A DNA stretch of 64,000 bases, taken from Paenibacillus castaneae. GTDB taxonomy: Bacteria; Bacillota; Bacilli; Paenibacillales; Paenibacillaceae. The notes under the pieces are model-generated. The model saw only the letters and a list, made by a program, of their open reading frames with translations, did no database searches and was not told the origin of the DNA. How positions within the stretch are numbered: the first letter of the stretch is position 1; each line of letters starts with the position of its first letter. The stretch spans positions 989,658 through 1,053,657 of the forward strand of contig NZ_KZ614144.1 of the NCBI RefSeq assembly GCF_002884445.1, written 5' to 3'. The position numbers were made by a program, and so were the translations under genes. This document shows positions 37,460-46,055 of the stretch, piece by piece.

Positions 37460-39139
37460 ATGAAAATTAAATGGTTAACCGCACTCTTAATAATCTGTTG
37501 CTTTAGCTTCCAGGTGCCTGTTTATGCGTCAGCCGATCAACATATTCAATCTGTGGACTTCTCCAAATCGAGCATTACGGTTGGCAGCAATGCCAAGGAA
37601 TTTTCCGTTGATATTATTTTAAACAATAACGCATCTTTTAGCAGCGCAGAATTCGGTCTTCTTTTGGAAGGCGTAACCATTCAAAAAGATAAAATACAAT
37701 ATAGCAATGCCATTTCTAGTTCTCATATAGGCCCATTAGAAAGCCATGGCGTAAATTATTTTGGTTTTTATGATAAAGCAAATAAATACAATGGAAAAAT
37801 AAATGTTTGTACAATAACTTTCACATATACGGGCGATTCCCCGGCTAAAGTAACTCTAGTTGAAACGAATGTTACAACAATTACAGCGGATGGCTTTGTA
37901 AGCACAGAATCTGCGAAACCCAATAAAGTTTTGCAAGTAACTCGCACTGCAGGTGGTAACCCAGACCCAGGTCCAGGCGGTGGTTCTGATACCAAACCTC
38001 CTGCGGATAAAAACAGCGGTTCTTATGTTGTTGACAGCCAAGATGCCTTAAGTGCACTAGAGAAAGCCAAAACAGATAAGAACAATGTCAAAGTTATTAC
38101 AATTGATGCAACTAAGGTACTGGCAGACGACAATGATGAAATTGCTATTCAATTGCCTTACTTCCTTCTCAATACGCCAGAGCAGCGTATTGTTAATATC
38201 ATTACGCCATTCGGAACATTCAACCTTCCGTCAAATGTATTGACAAAGGAACAAGCAGCTAATGCTAGTACGCTTACTTTAATTGTGAAAAAGCAGAATT
38301 TGTCCCTCTTATCGAAGGATGTTCAGTCACAGGTTGGCAGCCATCCCGTTTTTGATATTCATTTCTTAGTTGATGGAAAATCTATTGCTTGGAATAATGA
38401 TGATGTAGCGGTAACTGTATCTATTCCTTACACTCCAACAGCGGATGAAGCAAAGAACACTAATAAATTGACTGTTCATTATATTGACGATAACGGTAAG
38501 CTTTATGCTGTAGCAAACAGTATTTATAACGCTCAAAGCCATAGCATTAATTTCGCAACGAACCATTTTAGCAACTATGGTATAGTTTTTGCTCAGAAAA
38601 GCTTTGCTGACATTCAAACTTCATGGGCGAAGAACGAGATTGAAGCGCTTGCCATTCGCGACATCATTAATGGTACGACTGCAACGACTTTCTCTCCTGC
38701 GGCGAACATTACAAGAGCTGATTTCACAAAACTGCTTGTTGGTGTTCTTGGACTTAAAGCACAGAAACAAGGAAATGATTTCAGCGACATTCCATCCACG
38801 GCTTATTACTATGAATCAGTAATGACAGCCAAAGCAGTTGGCCTCGTTAACGGATCTGGCGACAACAAGTTTAACCCTAAATCGCAGATCACAAGACAGG
38901 AAATGATTACACTCATTGATCGCGCACTTACAATTGCAGGCAAACCGCTTTCGGAGAAAGCATCTCTATCTGCATTCAACGATGCGAAGCAGGTTGCTTC
39001 TTATGCAACTGATAGCACAGCAAAGCTCGTAGCGGCTGGTATTATCAATGGCAGCAACGGCAAGCTCAGACCGCTGGATAACTTAAAACGTGATGAAGCG
39101 GCTAAAGTTCTGTATGCAATCTTTACTCGCTTGTACTAG
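37460..39139 (+). CDS. SLH-anchored surface protein with N-terminal cohesin-like domain
   Basis: The 559-residue protein has a signal peptide (1-24, ending PVYASA), a cohesin-like beta domain (about 27-160: VDFSKSSITVGSNAKEFSV, LLLEGVTIQKDKIQYS), a Pro/Gly linker (PDPGPGGGSD), a central region of about 200 residues without a recognised motif, and three SLH domains (about 386-559). SLH domains bind pyruvylated wall polymer, so the cohesin-like domain would face outward at the cell surface. The phosphatase just upstream ends in a dockerin, which makes it the obvious partner. GGGAG lies before ATG 37460. Confidence 0.82.
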   Translation: MKIKWLTALLIICCFSFQVPVYASADQHIQSVDFSKSSITVGSNAKEFSVDIILNNNASFSSAEFGLLLEGVTIQKDKIQYSNAISSSHIGPLESHGVNYFGFYDKANKYNGKINVCTITFTYTGDSPAKVTLVETNVTTITADGFVSTESAKPNKVLQVTRTAGGNPDPGPGGGSDTKPPADKNSGSYVVDSQDALSALEKAKTDKNNVKVITIDATKVLADDNDEIAIQLPYFLLNTPEQRIVNIITPFGTFNLPSNVLTKEQAANASTLTLIVKKQNLSLLSKDVQSQVGSHPVFDIHFLVDGKSIAWNNDDVAVTVSIPYTPTADEAKNTNKLTVHYIDDNGKLYAVANSIYNAQSHSINFATNHFSNYGIVFAQKSFADIQTSWAKNEIEALAIRDIINGTTATTFSPAANITRADFTKLLVGVLGLKAQKQGNDFSDIPSTAYYYESVMTAKAVGLVNGSGDNKFNPKSQITRQEMITLIDRALTIAGKPLSEKASLSAFNDAKQVASYATDSTAKLVAAGIINGSNGKLRPLDNLKRDEAAKVLYAIFTRLY

Positions 39140-39311
39140 GTGTAGGAATATAACGAAGAGTTTCAATACACTAAGGCATTCCAAACTAACTTGACCATAC
39201 TGCTAAGCTAGTTTGGGATAGCCTCTTTAATTTAGGTTGCACAATAAAAATATTTGAATTACAGGATGGTACTTTATATTGCATCCTCTTTCAATAATAA
39301 GGAGAGAAATC

Positions 39312-40502
39312 ATGGTTCGTGTTAAAGCTACAATTCGAGCTTCCATCCTATTGTCTATTCTAGCGCTTCTTCTTATCCCTATTGGAAAAGTAGATGCACA
39401 TGCTTACAGCGCCAGCTATACAACGTTAACTCTAACGAAAGCCAACATTGGAATGACATATACACTTGATGAGCTCTCTGTCATAGAACTGACGGATGGC
39501 GATGTGAATAAGAATAGTATGCTGGAACCGGAAGAGTTCGATGCGGTGAAGGACCGGATTTTGGAATTGTTAAAGAAAGATATTCAATTAGAAATTGATA
39601 ACGTGCCTCAGGAATGGTCCCAAATTGAAAGCTTTACATTGAAACGTGAAGGAGACGCCACGAAGGTGATCCTAAATATCACCTTTCCTCCTGTACTGGC
39701 TTCTCAGTCAATTTCATTAACAGACAATCTCTACTTAATTGATAAAAATACTGCAAATTATGTTGATTTAGTTAAAATCAATTACGGTACACAAAACAGT
39801 ACATCTGCCCTGTCGGGGAAGTACCGCGTATGGTCGATGCAACTAACAGAAAGTGATTATGCTGCTCTCCGTCAGGATCTGCAATCGCAGCCGAATAGTA
39901 ATAGTACTGAATCTGGCGGTACGGAAAGTTCAGATGGTTTAGGGCATATTTCAGGTTGGTTTTCTTTCTTTACGTTAGGCATGGGTCACATTTTGGGTGG
40001 TTATGACCATCTGTTATTTTTGTTCTCGCTGCTTATTGCAAGACAAACGTTTAAGCAGTATGCAAAAATGATAACTGCGTTTACGATCGCTCACAGTATA
40101 ACTTTGACATTAACAGTGCTCGGTATTATTAATATACCTGCGTGGTTTGTAGAACCAGCAATTGCGCTTAGTATTTGCTATGTAGCCGTTGAAAATATAG
40201 TGCGTAAAGATGTTAGCTATCGGTGGGTATTAACCTTTTTGTTCGGATTAATTCATGGTATGGGCTTTGCTGACATTTTGAAAGAAATGGATATTCCAAG
40301 AAGTGAACTGGCAACAGACTTAATTAGTTTTAATCTTGGTATTGAAACGATTCAAGTAGCGTTGGTTGCACTGTTGCTGCTTCCGCTGATCATGCTGCAT
40401 CGTTGGAAATTTTTAAGACGCGCAGTTATTGTTGGATCAGCAATCGCCTTGATACTAGGGGCATATTGGTTGATAGATCGTATCATTATTATGTCGGCAT
40501 AA
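39312..40502 (+). CDS. HupE/UreJ-type membrane protein with intact His/Asp residues
   Basis: ATG 39312, after AAGGAGAG, gives 396 residues. A signal peptide ends KVDA and leaves mature His30. The extracytoplasmic part (30-210) includes an EF-hand-like loop (D64, N66, N68, E72, E75). The membrane part has the family motif GMGHILGGYDHLLFL (H226, D232, H233), H261, HGMGFAD (H315, D321) and E345. Relatives are predicted metal (Ni/Co) permeases or accessory proteins. It is homologous to the gene at 33813, and the two bracket the phosphatase and SLH genes. Confidence 0.82.
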   Translation: MVRVKATIRASILLSILALLLIPIGKVDAHAYSASYTTLTLTKANIGMTYTLDELSVIELTDGDVNKNSMLEPEEFDAVKDRILELLKKDIQLEIDNVPQEWSQIESFTLKREGDATKVILNITFPPVLASQSISLTDNLYLIDKNTANYVDLVKINYGTQNSTSALSGKYRVWSMQLTESDYAALRQDLQSQPNSNSTESGGTESSDGLGHISGWFSFFTLGMGHILGGYDHLLFLFSLLIARQTFKQYAKMITAFTIAHSITLTLTVLGIINIPAWFVEPAIALSICYVAVENIVRKDVSYRWVLTFLFGLIHGMGFADILKEMDIPRSELATDLISFNLGIETIQVALVALLLLPLIMLHRWKFLRRAVIVGSAIALILGAYWLIDRIIIMSA

Positions 40503-40534
40503 AATGCTATTATTGACGTACTCTCGATTCTATT

Positions 40535-40585
40535 AAAAAAAGCATTGGTGGATGGCATCTATACTCCAGACCAATGCTTTTTTAT
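40535..40585. terminator. Bidirectional terminator after the HupE/UreJ gene
   Basis: AAAAAAAGCATTGGT (40535-40549) pairs with ACCAATGCTTTTTTTA from 40570, loop 20 nt. The following 270 nt up to 40860 show no gene or clear signal. Confidence 0.85.
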
Positions 40586-40861
40586 ATACCGTTTCGCGAA
40601 TGAATTTCGAAAGGGATCCAATATGAATAAATTGGAAGGACAACTAGCCAGCGAACCGAGTGCATAACCAACAAGGATGTGTTAAACTATGGTGCTGGTG
40701 ATGTGGCGACCTATACGACTAGATATTCATTAGAACTGTATGTCTGCGTTACTAACTGTAAGTAGTTTGTTGGTTTATGTCTGGGTTAATTGAGGTGCCT
40801 AATTCTCCATGCCGATACCAAAACTTGGGTGAAGTGAAATTCCTGCTTCGCTTTATTCGTC

Positions 40862-40879
40862 ATGTACATATATGTACAT
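40862..40879. promoter_or_regulatory. Perfect 18-bp palindrome, operator candidate
   Basis: ATGTACATATATGTACAT is its own reverse complement and ends 28 nt before the DUF1097 start codon. Its TGTAC half-sites and spacing fit a dimeric repressor of GntR or similar type. No such regulator is encoded nearby. Confidence 0.5.
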
Positions 40880-40906
40880 ATTTACTCACACCTAGGGGGA
40901 TACATC

Positions 40907-41377
40907 ATGAGACTGTTTTTAGCAATAGCGGTTAGTACAGGGATATTTTCTGGCATTTGGGCATCTTTTAGTTTGACGTTTGAACTTATTACATTCGTTG
41001 GTTTTTTTGCGTGGTCGTCTTTTTTTGCTGCCGGCGGCAAATCCAAAGGTTTGAAAATGACCTTAGTTACAAATTTCAGCGGTGTAATATGGGGATATCT
41101 CATGATGAAGATGACGACTTTATTTTCCTCGTTCTCCGGCGATAATTTAGGCATGGGTATAGCTGTAGCACTCGGAGCAGCTGGCATGTGTTTGCAGTCT
41201 CGATGGAAATGGCTTGGGTTTATTCCTGGCGCATTTATCGGATGCTCCACTTTTTTCGCAACAGGCTTTAATTTTAGCGGCAGCATATCAGGACTGATTT
41301 TTGGTGCATTATTCGGATACATCTCAGAAAGAGGCGTGAGTTATTTAACGAATTGGAAAAGGGAAAAGCTATCATAA
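40907..41377 (+). CDS. DUF1097 family small membrane protein
   Basis: ATG 40907, preceded by AGGGGGA, gives 156 residues with about five hydrophobic segments. The sequence (ITFVGFFAWSSFFAAGGK, TNFSGVIWGYL, FIPGAFIGCSTFFA) matches DUF1097/YcdZ-like inner membrane proteins of unknown function. Translation from upstream codons would read through the palindrome and was rejected. The last 63 nt are duplicated downstream at 42001-42075. Confidence 0.8.
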   Translation: MRLFLAIAVSTGIFSGIWASFSLTFELITFVGFFAWSSFFAAGGKSKGLKMTLVTNFSGVIWGYLMMKMTTLFSSFSGDNLGMGIAVALGAAGMCLQSRWKWLGFIPGAFIGCSTFFATGFNFSGSISGLIFGALFGYISERGVSYLTNWKREKLS

Positions 41378-41389
41378 TCGATAGCTTTC
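41315..41389. repeat. Direct repeat copy 1: 3' end of the DUF1097 gene
   Basis: This 75-nt stretch covers the last codons and the CTATCATAATCGATAG palindrome of the DUF1097 gene. It is repeated 686 bp downstream with four internal differences. Confidence 0.9.
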
Positions 41390-41413
41390 TTAAGTACAGT
41401 GTTTCATAAATGG

Positions 41414-41435
41414 GCGGGGGACTAATGTCCCCCGC
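41414..41435 (+). terminator. Terminator after the DUF1097 gene
   Basis: GCGGGGGAC-TAAT-GTCCCCCGC is a perfect 9-bp stem followed by TTGTTTG. Confidence 0.75.
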
Positions 41436-41469
41436 TTGTTTGATGCCCTTAAGGATAAGGGGCGGGTAA

Positions 41470-41895
41470 TTAGTTTCTGGTTTTAACAGCTAGCCCGCTA
41501 AACGATATAGGTCCTACAACATCCACTCTTGTATTTGCAGTAAGGTTTTCTGCTGTGACTGTGTAAGCATGGGTTCCTGCTCTTACATTTCTATCTTCAG
41601 CTTGGAAGGTAATTATATAATTTTGTTCTGAACCCGTAGATTCGATACCTTGCTGTGTGTTGAAAATTTCTTTTCCACCACGGAAGATTCTAAAGCGGAT
41701 TTGCCCAATGCCTGTGACACCTCTGACACCAACGGATGCGACCAAATCTACCCGATTCGGTTGAGAATTCACTGGAATCCGTATTGCGATTGCAGCTATG
41801 CCAGATCTTGATGGGGAACGTTGAATCGTAAACGATTTGGCCAGGTTGAAGCTTCGACGCGGCTGGACGGCCGCTTTATCAAGGATACGTACCAA
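41470..41895 (-). CDS. Uncharacterised beta-rich protein, possible exosporium/spore surface type
   Basis: TTG at 41895, 9 nt after GAGGAG, gives 141 residues; TTG 41904 is an alternative. No signal peptide or membrane segment is present. The sequence is beta-rich and hydrophilic (AIRIPVNSQPNRVDLVASVG, GQIRFRIFRGGKEIFNTQQG, GTHAYTVTAENLTANTRVDV). I recall similar short proteins from Paenibacillus linked to exosporium or spore surfaces, but cannot confirm this. It lies inverted between two copies of the DUF1097 3' end. Confidence 0.6.
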   Translation of the reverse strand: MVRILDKAAVQPRRSFNLAKSFTIQRSPSRSGIAAIAIRIPVNSQPNRVDLVASVGVRGVTGIGQIRFRIFRGGKEIFNTQQGIESTGSEQNYIITFQAEDRNVRAGTHAYTVTAENLTANTRVDVVGPISFSGLAVKTRN

Positions 41896-42000
41896 AAATA
41901 TCAACTCCTCTAGTGTGATACTCCAAGATATGTAAGAGATTAATAGAATGATTGGACTAATCGACTATAATCTAGCGGACTCCGCAATCAGACTTGATGG

Positions 42001-42075
42001 GGTTACCTCTCTGAAAGAGGCGTGAGTTATCTAACGAATTGGAAAAGGGAAAAGCTATCATAATCGATAGCTTTT
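42001..42075. repeat. Direct repeat copy 2: orphan 3' fragment of the DUF1097 gene
   Basis: It matches 41315-41389 in 71 of 75 positions, including the stop codon and the following palindrome, but no gene body precedes it. It is either the remnant of a tandem gene duplication or a target duplication formed when the intervening 0.6 kb arrived. Confidence 0.88.
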
Positions 42076-42117
42076 TGCTCCTAAACAACGTGTTTTACTG
42101 ATATATAAGAACTATTT

Positions 42118-42150
42118 AAGCTCCGGCAGAGAAATTGCTGGGCTTTTTTT
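42118..42150 (+). terminator. Terminator downstream of the duplicated fragment
   Basis: AAGC-T-CCGGCA pairs with TGCTGGGCTT around GAGAAAT, followed by seven T. No complete plus-strand gene now ends here, which fits a decayed copy upstream. Confidence 0.75.
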
Positions 42151-42227
42151 GTTGGCTTGACATAGGCAACGCATGAGATCCTTATACCCTATAAAGATTT
42201 GTGAAAGGAAAAGGATTTTTTTAGTAA

Positions 42228-42237
42228 TTTGTCGAAC
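42228..42237 (+). promoter_or_regulatory. Spo0A box-like site upstream of the H-NOX operon
   Basis: TTTGTCGAAC matches the Spo0A box core TTTGTCGAA exactly. It lies 67 nt before the first gene of the signalling operon. A single site can arise by chance. Confidence 0.4.
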
Positions 42238-42303
42238 TCTGTAGAAAGAAGCAACGCTTTAATAGAAGTAGAATGAATACATATATAGGTAGAATGAGGC
42301 AGA

Positions 42304-43347
42304 ATGATGGATGAGCTGTGGATGAAAAATGCAAGATTTCTAATTGTAGATGATCAAGAATACAATGTTAGTCTTTTAGAACGAATATTACGCCGTGCGG
42401 GTTATAGCAATATATCAAGCACTACAGAGCCCCAGCAGCTAGAGGCACTGTATCATGAGTTTCAACCCGATATTATATTATTGGATTTACACATGCCGGA
42501 AATGGACGGATTTGCAGCGTTAAATCACCTTAAGAGATTGAAGAAGGAAGGGGACTACCTTCCGGTTCTCGTTCTCACAGCAGATGTTATGCAGGAATCG
42601 AAACAAAGAGCGCTTCATGAGGGTGCCAATGATTTCCTTACGAAGCCTTTTGACCGAATTGAAGTGATGCTGCGTATTCAAAATTTACTGAGAACGAGAT
42701 TTTATCATTTGCAGCTCCATGATCAAAACCAGCATTTGGAGCAACGGGTGCGGGAGCGCACGAATGAGCTGAAGCAGGCCAAGTCTGAGATTCTTCAAGT
42801 GCTGGGACGCACCTCGGAATACCGCGATGATGAGACGGGACAGCATACGCAGCGGGTAGCGCAGATGGCTGGGAAAATCGCCTCTGTCCTAGGATTATCC
42901 GAGCATGAAGTAAATCTCATCGTGCTAGCAACTCCTTTGCATGATATAGGGAAAATTGGAATACCTGATGGGCTGCTGCTGAAGCCAGGGAGATTTACGC
43001 CAGAAGAGTTCGAGCAGATGAAATTGCATACGCGGATCGGGGCTAATATTCTCGAAGGCAGCCTGTTTCCCGTCCTGCAATGGGCGAAGACGATAGCGCT
43101 CACTCATCATGAGAAATGGGATGGGACAGGATACCCAAATGGGTTAAGCGGGGATGACATTCCACTGCCTGGCCGAATTGTTGCGATAGCCGATTTCTTC
43201 GATGCGCTGACACATGAGCGTCCTTACAAAAGGGCTTGGACCAAGGAAGAAGCTCTGGAAGAAATCGAGAAGCAGAATGGAGCCCATTTCGATCCGCAAG
43301 TAGTCAAAGCATTTATGACTGTAGTACAAAGCGATAGTATTCATTAA
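42304..43347 (+). CDS. Response regulator with HD-GYP c-di-GMP phosphodiesterase output
   Basis: The 347-residue protein has a receiver domain (1-130, phosphoacceptor Asp61 in LLDLHMPEMDG), a coiled-coil linker (about 138-165) and an HD-GYP domain with HDIGKIGIPD (H213, D214), THHEKWDGTGYP (GYP 276-278) and IADFFDALTHERPYKRA. All usual metal and signature residues are present, so it should hydrolyse cyclic di-GMP when activated. It is the first gene of the operon; the soluble hybrid kinase three genes on is the likely phosphodonor. Confidence 0.92.
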   Translation: MMDELWMKNARFLIVDDQEYNVSLLERILRRAGYSNISSTTEPQQLEALYHEFQPDIILLDLHMPEMDGFAALNHLKRLKKEGDYLPVLVLTADVMQESKQRALHEGANDFLTKPFDRIEVMLRIQNLLRTRFYHLQLHDQNQHLEQRVRERTNELKQAKSEILQVLGRTSEYRDDETGQHTQRVAQMAGKIASVLGLSEHEVNLIVLATPLHDIGKIGIPDGLLLKPGRFTPEEFEQMKLHTRIGANILEGSLFPVLQWAKTIALTHHEKWDGTGYPNGLSGDDIPLPGRIVAIADFFDALTHERPYKRAWTKEEALEEIEKQNGAHFDPQVVKAFMTVVQSDSIH

Positions 43348-43373
43348 ATAATGAGAATCGGATGGTGTTGGAT

Positions 43374-43913
43374 ATGAAGGGAATGATATTTACAGCATTT
43401 CTAGAAATGGTAGAAAACAAGTTTTCTCTTAATTTAGCAGATGAAATTATTGAGGCGTCTGATTTACCATCGGGAGGCAGCTACACAACAGTTGGAACCT
43501 ATGATCATAATGAAATGATTAAGCTGGTTGTACAGCTTAGCGAACGGACAAGCATACCGGTTGCCGATCTCGTTCGAACATTTGGGGAATATCTTTTTAG
43601 TCAGCTATTAGAAATGCATGCTTACTTTTTGGAAGAAAATAGTTCTGTATTTGAATTTTTGCAAAAAGTAGATAGTTACATTCATGTAGAAGTACGCAAG
43701 CTGTATCCTGATGCAGAGCTGCCTGCTTTTCATTATGAAACTTCAATACCGGGAACTCTTATTATGACCTATCGTTCTTCCAGACCGTTCGCTGATCTAG
43801 CAGAAGGTCTTATTATCGGCAGCATTAACCATTACGGCGAGAAGATTGACGTTAAGCGTCAAGATCTGTCCGATGGCAATGCTACTCGTTTCGAATTAAC
43901 AATAGTGGGGTGA
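43374..43913 (+). CDS. H-NOX (HNOB) heme-based gas sensor
   Basis: Starting at ATG 43374 (MKGMIFTAFLEM) gives 179 residues. The proximal heme ligand is His104 in YIHVEVRKLYPDAELP and the heme-propionate motif YxSxR is Tyr133-Ser135-Arg137. If the two-residue offset from the Thermoanaerobacter protein holds, its oxygen-selecting distal Tyr maps to Leu142, so this one should prefer NO over O2. H-NOX proteins bind NO and control a partner kinase or cyclase; the hybrid kinase follows 6 nt after the stop. ATG 43362 would add four residues. Confidence 0.92.
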   Translation: MKGMIFTAFLEMVENKFSLNLADEIIEASDLPSGGSYTTVGTYDHNEMIKLVVQLSERTSIPVADLVRTFGEYLFSQLLEMHAYFLEENSSVFEFLQKVDSYIHVEVRKLYPDAELPAFHYETSIPGTLIMTYRSSRPFADLAEGLIIGSINHYGEKIDVKRQDLSDGNATRFELTIVG

Positions 43914-43919
43914 TTGCCG

Positions 43920-45665
43920 ATGGACGACATTGAAGTTCTTCGAAGACAGCTTGAGCGGGAGAAAAAGGCCCGTAAAGCAGCCGAGCAAATTGCGGAGCAA
44001 AAAACCCGAGAAATCTATTATGTGAATCAAGATTTGCGTCAATTAAATGATCAGCTAGAGGAATTAGTTAAGGAACGTACGATAGAGCTGTCTAAAGCAC
44101 GTGATGAAGCGGTTGAAGCCAATCAAATTAAAAGCCAATTTTTGGCTAATATGAGCCACGAGCTCCGAACCCCGCTTAATGCCATCATTGGTTATAGTGA
44201 AATGCTGAAAGAAGAGGCTGACGAGCTGGGTGAAGAAAGCTTTGCCTCCGATCTGGATAAAATTAATACGGCAGGCAAGCATCTGTTGGTGCTTATTAAC
44301 GATATTCTTGATCTGTCCAAGATTGAAGCGGGTAAAATGGAGCTTTATTTGGAAATATGCGATATTCCTCATATGATCCATGAAGTTGTAACAACCGTTT
44401 ATCCACTGACTGAGGCGAACAAGAACCGTGTTGAAGTTGATATTCCCGAAGGGTATATAAACACAGATCACACGAAGCTCAGGCAGATTCTTGTTAATGT
44501 GCTCAGCAACGCAAGTAAGTTCACCAAAGAAGGAACGATATGGTTCTCAGCTTCCAATGTTGTTCAAGAGGGCAAACATGGGGTTGAGTTTCGTATTCAA
44601 GATACCGGAATCGGCATGACTGAGGAACAAATCAGCCAGCTGTTTCAATCCTTCAAGCAGGCGGATTCATCAACGACAAGGAAATATGGCGGTACTGGAC
44701 TAGGCTTGGCTATTAGCCAGAAGCTGTGCCAAATCATGGGCGGTAAAATTAGCGTCAGCAGTGAATATGGCAAGGGTGCGACGTTCTCCGTCTGGCTTCC
44801 ACAGCTAGAGAACTCATCTTCTATAAGAAATGAGTTGCCGACGGATGAACCTATCGTTATGAAGTCAAAGGGATCTCGCACGGTGCTTGTTATTGATGAT
44901 GATTCGGATATGCACCAGTTAATGTATCATTATCTAGGGAAAGAAGAATGGACAGTGGCCGTTGCCAGAGACGGACAAGAAGGTATTCGAATGGCGAAGG
45001 AATTAAATCCCGCCATCATCTCCTTAGATGTATTGATGCCGGGAATGGATGGATGGAACGTACTGACGACGATCAAGAACGATCCAGAGCTGGCAAGCAT
45101 TCCTGTTGTGATGATTTCTATGACGGACGATAAAAATTTAGGTTATGCGCTCGGAGCGTCAGAATTTCTGACCAAACCTATTTATCGGGACAAATTGTTA
45201 GCCGTATTGGACAAGTATATACATGAGCAGCAAACCCATTCCGTATTGGTTATTGAGGATGATATTCCGACCAGTCAAATGATGACCAAAATGCTTGAAA
45301 AAGAAGGATATCGAGTTACGCGAGCCAGCAATGGGCAGCACGCTCTGCAGTGTGTGAATCGAGCGAAGCCGCAAATGATTCTACTCGATTTAATGATGCC
45401 GAAGATGGACGGATTTGAATTTGTTACAGAGCTGCGGAAACGAGAAGAATGGTGCTCGATCCCCATCGTGGTCGTTACCGCGAAAAATATTACGGAAGAG
45501 GATAGGCTTCGGTTGAACGGATTTGTAAAAAATATTGTCCAAAAAGGGAATCTGAATCGCGAAGCCTTAATGGATGAAGTTCGTCAGTTAATCGACTTTT
45601 CAAACGTTGAGCAGTCCAAACGGAATAAATCGATCGATTCTATAAATGAGGGAACGGAAAGATGA
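43920..45665 (+). CDS. Soluble hybrid histidine kinase with two receiver domains
   Basis: ATG 43920, after GGGGTGA, gives 581 residues with no membrane segment. The order is an N-terminal coiled coil (1-65), HisKA with His80 in [12 protein letters not shown], HATPase with [17 protein letters not shown] and [10 protein letters not shown], then two receivers (about 316-430 with [10 protein letters not shown] and 440-555 with [11 protein letters not shown]). Lack of any sensor domain fits control by the cytosolic H-NOX protein encoded just before. It probably passes phosphate to the single REC and HD-GYP proteins of the same operon. Confidence 0.92.
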   Translation: MDDIEVLRRQLEREKKARKAAEQIAEQKTREIYYVNQDLRQLNDQLEELVKERTIELSKARDEAVEANQIKSQFLANMSHELRTPLNAIIGYSEMLKEEADELGEESFASDLDKINTAGKHLLVLINDILDLSKIEAGKMELYLEICDIPHMIHEVVTTVYPLTEANKNRVEVDIPEGYINTDHTKLRQILVNVLSNASKFTKEGTIWFSASNVVQEGKHGVEFRIQDTGIGMTEEQISQLFQSFKQADSSTTRKYGGTGLGLAISQKLCQIMGGKISVSSEYGKGATFSVWLPQLENSSSIRNELPTDEPIVMKSKGSRTVLVIDDDSDMHQLMYHYLGKEEWTVAVARDGQEGIRMAKELNPAIISLDVLMPGMDGWNVLTTIKNDPELASIPVVMISMTDDKNLGYALGASEFLTKPIYRDKLLAVLDKYIHEQQTHSVLVIEDDIPTSQMMTKMLEKEGYRVTRASNGQHALQCVNRAKPQMILLDLMMPKMDGFEFVTELRKREEWCSIPIVVVTAKNITEEDRLRLNGFVKNIVQKGNLNREALMDEVRQLIDFSNVEQSKRNKSIDSINEGTER

Positions 45666-46030
45666 GTAAGATATTATTAGTTGAAGATAATGAGATGAAC
45701 CGGGATATGTTGTCGCGCCGCTTGCTGCGCAAGGGTTATCAAGTCGTTATCGCGGCTAATGGACAGCAGGGCATAGATATGGCGGCGTCGGAGGCCCCAG
45801 ATCTCATTCTGATGGATATGAGCTTGCCCGTGGTGGATGGCTGGGATGCAACACGATTGTTGAAACAATCGGATATTACGAAGCATATACCTGTTATTGC
45901 TTTAACTGCACATGCCATGTCAAGTGATCGGGAGAAAGCATTTCAAGCGGGATGCGATGATTTCGATACGAAGCCCGTTGAATTTAACAGGCTGCTGGAT
46001 AAAATTTGTAAATATTTGAAAGAGGATTGA
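45662..46030 (+). CDS. Single-domain response regulator (CheY/DivK-like)
   Basis: The 122-residue protein is a lone receiver with D9 in [11 protein letters not shown], phosphoacceptor Asp52 in [13 protein letters not shown] and Lys in FDTKPVEF. It begins in the stop of the hybrid kinase gene (ATGA). It may be a phosphate shuttle or sink between the kinase and the HD-GYP regulator. Confidence 0.92.
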   Translation: MSKILLVEDNEMNRDMLSRRLLRKGYQVVIAANGQQGIDMAASEAPDLILMDMSLPVVDGWDATRLLKQSDITKHIPVIALTAHAMSSDREKAFQAGCDDFDTKPVEFNRLLDKICKYLKED

Positions 46031-46055
46031 TCTCGCTTTTAATGATATAGAGACG

